DNA from: an uncultured Collinsella sp.
GTDB taxonomy: Bacteria; Actinomycetota; Coriobacteriia; Coriobacteriales; Coriobacteriaceae
Direction of reading: 5' to 3'
Length of the DNA: 50,401 nucleotides
Assembly (NCBI GenBank): GCA_900545075.1
Contig: UQXT01000002.1
Span: 1 to 50,401, forward strand
The notes under the pieces were generated by a model. That model did no database searches, was not told where the DNA came from, and saw only the letters and a program-made list of their open reading frames with translations. Position numbers and translations under genes: made by a program. Below are positions 16,716 to 22,704 of the stretch, piece by piece. Every line of letters starts with the position of its first letter. Within the stretch, counting starts at the first letter, position 1.

Positions 16716-17048
16716 CTAGGCCTGAAGTGCCTGCAGCTGCTTGTGAACCTCGATGAGCTCCGTCGCCATGACGCGCATGGTCTCGGTGCCGGCCATCTGG
16801 TCCTCGGCATGCAGCAAAATCAACGGGGCCTCGCCGTTACGCTCGCCGTTGGCCTCCTTCTTCAGAAGCCCCATGTGAACATCGTGGCCACCGTTATAGG
16901 CCTCGTCGCCCTGCTTGATAAGCTCCTCGGCGGCGTCAAAATCGCCCTCCTTGGCCTTTTGCACGGCATTGATGTACATGCTCTTGGCGGTACCGACGTA
17001 GCTGATGATCTCAAAGCAGGTCATCTGCAGTTCGTTCATATCCTCCAT
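16716..17048 (-). CDS. PTS lactose/cellobiose-family IIA component
   Basis: The 110-aa all-helical protein carries the phosphorylation site His80 in LILLHAEDQM. It accepts phosphate from HPr and passes it to the IIB Cys. It is typical of the Lac/Chb family IIA, which forms trimers. The ATG at 17048 is chosen; a GTG at 17057, directly after the IIB stop, is an alternative that adds three residues. It is the last gene of the operon bglA-like/IIC/IIB/IIA. Confidence 0.92.
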   Translation of the reverse strand: MEDMNELQMTCFEIISYVGTAKSMYINAVQKAKEGDFDAAEELIKQGDEAYNGGHDVHMGLLKKEANGERNGEAPLILLHAEDQMAGTETMRVMATELIEVHKQLQALQA

Positions 17049-17057
17049 GCAGAGCAC

Positions 17058-17360
17058 CTAGCCCATCACGCTGACGCAGTGGTCGATGATGCCGGCAGCG
17101 TTCATGCGGCCGTAGTCGACCATGTTGATAACCTCGACCGGGAAGCGGCCGGCGGCCTCCTTCTCAAAATCGCCCTTGGTGTAGCCGATCTGCGGACCAA
17201 GCAGCAACATGTCGCACTCGTCCAGGTGATCGTGGGCCTCGTTCATGGGACGAGCCTCGACCTCAATATCCAGACCACGGTTTGCAACCTCGGCCTGCAT
17301 CTTCTGGACCAGCAGACTCGTGGACATACCGGCATTGCAGCAGAGCATGATCTTCTTCAT
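17058..17360 (-). CDS. PTS lactose/cellobiose-family IIB component
   Basis: The 100-aa protein begins with the active-site loop CCNAGMSTSLL; Cys8 is the phosphorylated residue. Length and motif fit ChbB/CelA-type IIB proteins. It takes phosphate from the IIA protein and donates it to the sugar as it passes through IIC. The start has a GGAGG site. A stable hairpin lies between IIC and this gene. Confidence 0.93.
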   Translation of the reverse strand: MKKIMLCCNAGMSTSLLVQKMQAEVANRGLDIEVEARPMNEAHDHLDECDMLLLGPQIGYTKGDFEKEAAGRFPVEVINMVDYGRMNAAGIIDHCVSVMG

Positions 17361-17461
17361 GGTTTCCTCCTTATAACTGCGCGGCGCGCAGACGACGACT
17401 GGTTGTATTCCTTGCGGTTATTGTGCCCACCCCTCTGCATCTTTACACAAGGGAGAGAGCC

Positions 17462-17492
17462 GCGGGCACCGGCACCGCGTACCGGTGCCCGC
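17462..17492 (-). promoter_or_regulatory. Intercistronic stem-loop between PTS IIC and IIB genes
   Basis: A perfect 11-bp stem (GCGGGCACCGG with its complement at 17482-17492) and 9-nt loop sits in the 161-bp gap between IIC and IIB. No T-run follows on the minus strand. It is therefore more likely a processing or stabilising hairpin than a full terminator. Confidence 0.55.
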
Positions 17493-17521
17493 AAAGGTGA
17501 AAGGGACGAACGTTAGGCGTT

Positions 17522-18865
17522 CTACTCGGCAAGAGCCTCCTGCTTGGCGATTGCCTTCTCGGAAATCTTCATAAAGGGCAGGTAGACGGCCATGCCAATG
17601 ACAATCTCGATAGCCTGCCACACGCCGGCGCGCCAGTCAAAGCCCGTAGCGAGCAGGGCATTGATGACGGGAGGCATGGTCCAGGGCACCTGGGCGATGC
17701 AGGGGCTGATGATGCCTGCGCAGGTAAGGCCATAGGTGATGCCGATGAACAGATCGGGAAGAAGAACGAACGGGATCATGAGCGGCAGGTTGTACACGAT
17801 GGGGTAACCGTAGATAACCGGCTCGTTGATGTTGAACAGACCAGGCAGGATAGCCATCTTGGAAACGGTCTCGGAAGCCTTGTTCTTGGAGAACAGGAGC
17901 GTGTCGAGCAGGAGCATGAGGGTGCAGCCCGAGCCGCCGATGAGGGCGAAGCTGTTAACGATCTGCATGTTCATGTAGTGATCGGGCTGGATGGTGCCAC
18001 CGGCGGCAAAGGTAGCCATGTTGTCGACGATGAGCATGGTCAGGATCGGCTCGACGGTAGCGCCAGAGATGGTGGACTGGTGAATACCGACGCAGAACAG
18101 CAGGTTAGCAAGGGTGTAGATGAGGATAACAGCCCACGGACCGGCGTTCATGATGCTCTTGAGCGGGTTGGAGATGCACGTGGAGATGATGGTGCACAGA
18201 TCGGTGCCGGCGCACACGGCGAGCAGGGCTGCGGCAAGAGCGAAGACCGCGAGGTTAAGCAGCATCGGAATCATGACGTTGAAGGAGTTGGAGACCGCGG
18301 GAGGCACGCCCTCGCCCAGCTTAACCTTGAGCTTCTCGACGCCAGAAATCTTGATGAAGAGCGAGACGGAAAGCAGGGCGATGATAATAGCCGAGAACAG
18401 ACCGTTGGTGCCGGTGTTGGCAGTCGAAAGGGCGCCCGTGACCTCGGCGGAGGTGATCTTGTCGGTGAGCAGTGGGCTCGTGGCGGCAAGCGAGGCGGTG
18501 ATCTGCTGCGGCATCATGATGACGAAGGCAGAGATGGCGACGACCACGCAAGCGAGCGGGTTATCGAAACGCTTGTTCTTGGCGAGGCTGTAGCCAATCA
18601 ATCCGGCCAAGATAATGGCAGAGACGTTGAGGGTGCCCAGCGTAATTGCCGAGCCCCACGTCTGAAGGTTGGCAAGGCCCGCCGCATCGAGCGGGAACAG
18701 AGGGAACACGACGTTGTTAATAAGAACCGCGATACCCGCAAGGATATAGAGCGGCGTGATGGTCGCGAAGGCGTCACGCAGGGAACGCAGGTGAACCTGG
18801 TTTCCCACCTTCGCAGAGACCTCGGCAAACTTGTCGAGGAAGCTCTTTCCGTTGTCACTGGCCAT
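17522..18865 (-). CDS. PTS lactose/cellobiose-family IIC permease
   Basis: The 447-aa membrane protein has about ten hydrophobic helices. It carries the family segment around NINEPVIYGYPIVYN, where the Glu contacts sugar. IIC forms the channel that moves the sugar while IIB phosphorylates it. Close linkage to a 6-phospho-beta-glucosidase points to cellobiose or another beta-glucoside rather than lactose (inference). It lies 120 bp downstream of the GH1 gene; that gap holds short GC-rich inverted repeats but no T-run. Start ATG 18865 has AGGAGC upstream. Confidence 0.93.
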   Translation of the reverse strand: MASDNGKSFLDKFAEVSAKVGNQVHLRSLRDAFATITPLYILAGIAVLINNVVFPLFPLDAAGLANLQTWGSAITLGTLNVSAIILAGLIGYSLAKNKRFDNPLACVVVAISAFVIMMPQQITASLAATSPLLTDKITSAEVTGALSTANTGTNGLFSAIIIALLSVSLFIKISGVEKLKVKLGEGVPPAVSNSFNVMIPMLLNLAVFALAAALLAVCAGTDLCTIISTCISNPLKSIMNAGPWAVILIYTLANLLFCVGIHQSTISGATVEPILTMLIVDNMATFAAGGTIQPDHYMNMQIVNSFALIGGSGCTLMLLLDTLLFSKNKASETVSKMAILPGLFNINEPVIYGYPIVYNLPLMIPFVLLPDLFIGITYGLTCAGIISPCIAQVPWTMPPVINALLATGFDWRAGVWQAIEIVIGMAVYLPFMKISEKAIAKQEALAE

Positions 18866-18985
18866 GATTGCTCCTAACTTTCAAATCCGGCCTTTTCCTA
18901 TGCGCACGGTGGTCTGTCGCCCTCTGCCACCAGATGTGCCATGTGTTGCGCGCGGCGGCGCGCGGTCTGGGCGTTCGCCCGGTCG

Positions 18986-20386
18986 CTAATCAACCACGTG
19001 GGTCGTGGCGACCTGTTTGAGCCAGGCCGCCGACTTCTTAAGGCGGCGCTTGTAGCCGTCCATGAGATCGACCTCGACAAAGCCGTAACGATTCTTAAAG
19101 GCATTGGCCCAAGACCAGTTATCGATGACGGCCCAGTAGTGATAGCCCCGGCACTTGGCGCCCTCGTCGATGGCCTTGGCCACCCACTCCAGGTGCTGAC
19201 GTACAAAGTCGACGCGGTAGTCATCCTGGATGGTTCCTTCGGCGTCACGGTTCTTGTATTCGTCCATGATGCCGATGCCGTTCTCGGAAACGAACCACTC
19301 AAGATCGGGGTAGTTCTTAGCGCAGTCCATGCCAAAGTCGTAGAGGCCCTGCGGGTAGATCTCCCAGCCGCGGCTCTCGTTCATAACGGCGTCGGGCCAT
19401 ACGTACTCGTCGGCAAAGTGCGGCAGGCCATACTGGTCAATCTTGCTCGTCGGAGCCTGGACGCGCGTGGGGTGGTAGTAGTTGCAGCCGAGCCAGTCGA
19501 CAACACCCTGCTTGAGGATCTCTTGGTCGCCGGCGCGGAACGGGAGCTTAACGCCGCCCTCGGCCAGGCTGTCGAGCACGTCGGCAGGAAGCTCGCCCTT
19601 GGTGATGAGGTCGAGCCACCAGCGGTTGTTGATGCCGCTGGTCATGCGCACGGCCTCGAGGTCCGCCTCGCTGGGGTTCTCCTTGGTGTAGACCGGGGTA
19701 AAGCAGTTGATCATGCCAATCTTGGCATCGGCGCGAATAGCGCCCTCGTCATAGGCCTTACGATAGTTGGCCACGGCCAGCGCATGTGCCAGCGAGATGT
19801 GATACTGCACGGTGCGAGCGCGGCTAAAGTCGTGGAGCTGCGGGAACCACACGCCCTCCTGATAGCGCTGTTCGGGCTCGACGATGGGCTCGTTAAAGGT
19901 GAACCAGTACTTAATCTCCTGGCCAAACTCGTGGAAGGCGACGTCGGCGTAATGCGCGTAAGCCTCGACGACCTCACGGCTCTCCCAGCCGCCACGGTTA
20001 AAGAGGTAGGTGGGCATGTCAAAGTGGTACAAGTTGACAAACGGCTCCAGGCCGGCCTCGCGAGAGGCGCGGAACAGCTCGTGATACCACGCAGCGCCCT
20101 CCTCATTGAGGTTGCCGTCGGCATCGAGCAGACGGCTCCACTGGATGGAAGTGCGATAGGTATTCAGGCCCAAGTCCTTCAAAATGCGAAAGTCTTCCTG
20201 GTACTTGGCCATAAAGTCATTGCCGGCATAAGAGCCAACGCAGTTGTAGAACGAACCCAGATCCTGAATGGACCAGGTGTCCCACAGGTTCTCGAGCTTG
20301 CCGCCCTGGTTCCACTGACCCTCAGTCTGCGGGCCGGACATAGCAGCGCCAAAGAAGAAGTCGTTGGGCAGCTGATACTGTGCCAT
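18986..20386 (-). CDS. GH1 6-phospho-beta-glucosidase
   Basis: The 466-aa (beta/alpha)8 enzyme has acid/base Glu166 in WFTFNEPIV and nucleophile Glu368 in FVSENGIG. At the aglycone/C6 region it reads DNWSWANAFKNRYG. Ser425 replaces the Glu that binds the 4/6-OH in non-phospho enzymes, which marks 6-phospho-glycosidases. The usual phosphate-binding Lys is shifted by one place (KN instead of xK). It would hydrolyse the sugar phosphate made by the neighbouring PTS, giving glucose 6-phosphate and an aglycone or glucose. ATG 20386 has GAGG 7 nt upstream. It is the first gene of the operon, divergent from a GntR regulator. Confidence 0.92.
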   Translation of the reverse strand: MAQYQLPNDFFFGAAMSGPQTEGQWNQGGKLENLWDTWSIQDLGSFYNCVGSYAGNDFMAKYQEDFRILKDLGLNTYRTSIQWSRLLDADGNLNEEGAAWYHELFRASREAGLEPFVNLYHFDMPTYLFNRGGWESREVVEAYAHYADVAFHEFGQEIKYWFTFNEPIVEPEQRYQEGVWFPQLHDFSRARTVQYHISLAHALAVANYRKAYDEGAIRADAKIGMINCFTPVYTKENPSEADLEAVRMTSGINNRWWLDLITKGELPADVLDSLAEGGVKLPFRAGDQEILKQGVVDWLGCNYYHPTRVQAPTSKIDQYGLPHFADEYVWPDAVMNESRGWEIYPQGLYDFGMDCAKNYPDLEWFVSENGIGIMDEYKNRDAEGTIQDDYRVDFVRQHLEWVAKAIDEGAKCRGYHYWAVIDNWSWANAFKNRYGFVEVDLMDGYKRRLKKSAAWLKQVATTHVVD

Positions 20387-20423
20387 CAAAGTCCTCGCTT
20401 TCGTGTTCTAGAGCTTCCGGTTG

Positions 20424-20510
20424 GAGACGGGTTTGCTTTGGCAGGTTATCCGGCGCGGGCGCGCACCGGCCATGCCGATATCCAACCCGCCAAAACAAAA
20501 CCGTCCCCAA
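20424..20510. repeat. Intergenic palindromic repeat, family D, copy 2
   Basis: Two half-sites in inverted orientation (20424-20448 and 20481-20510) share GACGG(G/T)TTTG(C/T)TTTGGC(A/G)GGTT. Between them lie further short GC-rich repeats. Half-sites match 16544-16569. The element lies in the leader region of the beta-glucoside operon, 38 bp upstream of the GH1 start. Confidence 0.75.
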
Positions 20511-20572
20511 ACGGTCGATCCTGTTGTGCGGAAGGATTCCGTTCGTTGCTTAAACTATAGCGTTCTAATTTT

Positions 20573-20660
20573 AAAAGTAAAGCGTCTTTTTCTTTTTTCT
20601 TTCTCGAACTTCTTAGATAAAAGTAATATGGATGCCCTGTTGAGGGTTATACTTACTTTT
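20573..20660. promoter_or_regulatory. Three AAAAGTAA motifs in the divergent GH1/gntR promoter region
   Basis: AAAAGTAA occurs at 20573-20580 and 20619-20626, and inverted (TTACTTTT) at 20653-20660. All lie in the AT-rich space between the two divergent genes. Repeated motifs at such a place are candidates for binding by the adjacent GntR protein. Chance occurrence in AT-rich DNA cannot be excluded. Confidence 0.35.
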
Positions 20661-20690
20661 TGTATTCATATATGTCGGAAAGGAGGTTCC

Positions 20691-21410
20691 ATGATTCCCA
20701 AATACGAGGCGATAGCTGCAGATATTCGTCGAAGTATCGAGGATGGCGCTCTTAAACCGGGCGACAAGCTTCCCACCGTCGTTGAGTTCTGTGAGCTCTA
20801 TAGCGTTTCCAAAATCACCGTCAAACGAGCTATCGAGCAAATCACCGAGGAAGGTCTTATTACCAGCCGGCGCGGATCGGGTACCTACGTTAAGGACACG
20901 GCGGGACTTCCCGGCCAGGCGTTTTTCCAGGGCAAAAACGACCGTGCCCAGGGCTTTTCGTATGATCACCGCGGGGAAAAGGTGACCTCGGTGGTCTACG
21001 ATTTCTCGATTGTTAATCCACCAGCGGACATCGCAGCCCAGCTGGGAATTGCCGAGGATGACTTTGCCTATCACGTCGTGCGCGTGCGTCAGGCCGATGG
21101 GAAGCCCATCGTTATCGAGTACACCTACATGCCCCTCGAGCTGATTCCAGGCCTTAAAAAGAAGGACCTGTACGGATCGGTCTACCATTTCATCCGCGAG
21201 CAATGCGGGCTGAAAATTTCGAGCTTCCACCGTACCATTCGCGCCGTGGCAGCAACCGAGGAAGAAGCCAATCGCCTGGACACCAAACCTGGCTCTCCCC
21301 TGCTCGAGCTCACCCAGATTGGCTTTTTGGACAGCGGCGCCGCCTTTGAGTATTCGGTCTCGCGCAACGTTGGCGACCGCTTTGAGTTGCACAACGTAAC
21401 GTTGGCATAG
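20691..21410 (+). CDS. GntR/HutC-family transcriptional regulator of the beta-glucoside locus
   Basis: The 239-aa protein has an N-terminal winged helix (residues 1-70, with PGDKLPTVVEFCELYSVSK and RRGSGTYV) and a C-terminal UTRA ligand-binding domain, the HutC/GntR subfamily layout. Such regulators sense sugar phosphates and repress nearby operons. It is divergent from the PTS/GH1 operon, so it very likely controls it. A perfect AAGGAGG site precedes ATG 20691. An upstream open extension to 20421 crosses the promoter and repeat D copy 2 and was rejected. Confidence 0.92.
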   Translation: MIPKYEAIAADIRRSIEDGALKPGDKLPTVVEFCELYSVSKITVKRAIEQITEEGLITSRRGSGTYVKDTAGLPGQAFFQGKNDRAQGFSYDHRGEKVTSVVYDFSIVNPPADIAAQLGIAEDDFAYHVVRVRQADGKPIVIEYTYMPLELIPGLKKKDLYGSVYHFIREQCGLKISSFHRTIRAVAATEEEANRLDTKPGSPLLELTQIGFLDSGAAFEYSVSRNVGDRFELHNVTLA

Positions 21411-21484
21411 GTTTTTGTAGTCATCCGGGCGCTCGCTTTGAGCTGTTTCGTGCAGCGCCCGCACAACACAATGGGGGTATAAAC

Positions 21485-22417
21485 ATGTCCGATTTGATTA
21501 AGCTGACGCCGATCTTTCACGAGAAGATCTGGGGCGGCCGCCAGCTCGAAACCGTATTTGGTTACGACATTCCCGATGGTCCCATCGGTGAGTGCTGGGC
21601 CATCTCGGCCCACCCCAACGGCGACTGCCAGATCGCTGAGGGCCCGTACGCCGGTCACACGCTGTCATGGCTGTGGGCCGAGCACCGCGAGCTCTTTGGC
21701 AACTGTGAAGGCAAGGAGTTCCCGCTGCTCATCAAGATTCTGGACGCCAAGGACGACCTTTCGATCCAGATTCACCCCAACGACGAGTACGCCGCCAAGC
21801 ACGAGAACGGCAGCTTGGGCAAAACCGAGTGCTGGTATGTGCTGGACTGCGAGCCCGGTGCCACGATCATTGTCGGCCAGCGCGCCAAGGACCGCGTCGA
21901 GGCCGCACAGATGATCGAGGAAGGCCGTTGGGACGACATGCTCAACGTGCTGCCGATCCACAAGGGCGACTTTTTCCAGATTGATTCCGGTACCGTGCAT
22001 GCCATCAAGACCGGCACGCTCATTTTGGAGACGCAGCAGTCGAGCGACGTGACGTATCGTCTGTACGACTACGACCGCCCCGGCACCGACGGCAAGCTGC
22101 GCCCACTGCACATTGAGCAGAGCCTCGATTGCATCGACTTTGATGCTCAGGCTCCGACCGACGGCACGGTAACCGCACCCGAGGTCGATGGCGTGACCGA
22201 GCTCGAGTCTAACTCCTGCTACACCGTCGATCGCGTGCGTGTCGACGGCAGCAAGACCCTCGACCAGCGCTGGCCCTTCATGTGTCTGTCGGTCATCGAC
22301 GGCGAAGGCACCGTCTGCGGCGACCCCGTCCACAAGGGAAGCCACCTGCTGGCCCCGAGCACCGTCAGCTCCATCGACCTCGAAGGCAAGATGGAACTGA
22401 TCGTCTCGCACCTGTAG
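21485..22417 (+). CDS. manA: Mannose-6-phosphate isomerase (class I)
   Basis: The 310-aa cupin metalloenzyme interconverts mannose 6-phosphate and fructose 6-phosphate. Zinc ligands are visible as Q95 and H97 in QIHPND, E115 in KTECWYVL, and H172 in GTVHAI. Length matches the short bacterial type. It starts 74 bp after the gntR stop with GGGG-type spacing to its ATG, so it may be cotranscribed with the regulator. It ends at a strong hairpin (22444-22477). Confidence 0.93.
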   Translation: MSDLIKLTPIFHEKIWGGRQLETVFGYDIPDGPIGECWAISAHPNGDCQIAEGPYAGHTLSWLWAEHRELFGNCEGKEFPLLIKILDAKDDLSIQIHPNDEYAAKHENGSLGKTECWYVLDCEPGATIIVGQRAKDRVEAAQMIEEGRWDDMLNVLPIHKGDFFQIDSGTVHAIKTGTLILETQQSSDVTYRLYDYDRPGTDGKLRPLHIEQSLDCIDFDAQAPTDGTVTAPEVDGVTELESNSCYTVDRVRVDGSKTLDQRWPFMCLSVIDGEGTVCGDPVHKGSHLLAPSTVSSIDLEGKMELIVSHL

Positions 22418-22443
22418 GTCGCACCAACAACCAAAACGCAACA

Positions 22444-22477
22444 AGGGGCTCCTCCGTTCATCAACGGAGGAGCCCCT
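22444..22477 (+). terminator. Terminator-like hairpin after manA
   Basis: A perfect 15-bp stem (22444-22458 with 22463-22477) closes a 4-nt loop. Only a weak T content follows, so it may act with Rho or as an mRNA-end stabiliser. Confidence 0.65.
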
Positions 22478-22576
22478 ACTCGTATCTATATATCAGCCCA
22501 CCCGGCTCTCCAGACCAAAAAGGCGAACGAGCAGGGCGACGTTCGCAAGCTGCAGGCCAAAACGCCACAAGGAAGA

Positions 22577-22690
22577 GGGCGCGCCGGGGCTTTGGTCGAT
22601 CGCGAGTTCCGCACGAGCCGGAGAGCACTTAATGTGCTCTCCGTGCGAGCAGGACTGTCCGAGCAGGCGACCAAAGCCCCCGGCGCGCCC
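22577..22690. other. Large structured intergenic element between manA and pcrA
   Basis: A 22-bp outer arm (22577-22598) pairs with 22668-22690 with only one bulged base. Inside, GGAGAGCAC (22620-22628) pairs perfectly with 22634-22642 around a 5-nt loop, extended by CGCAC/GTGCG. The whole folds as a long stem-loop on either strand, starting 14 bp past the pcrA stop. No T-run follows. It may be a 3'-end structure, a small RNA or a repeat element. Confidence 0.5.
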
Positions 22691-22704
22691 GGTCAACCTC
22701 GCAG

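Noticed and set aside
20421..20690. N-terminal extension of the GntR regulator
   Set aside because: The extension crosses the promoter region and a palindromic repeat, while ATG 20691 has a perfect ribosome site and the normal domain start.
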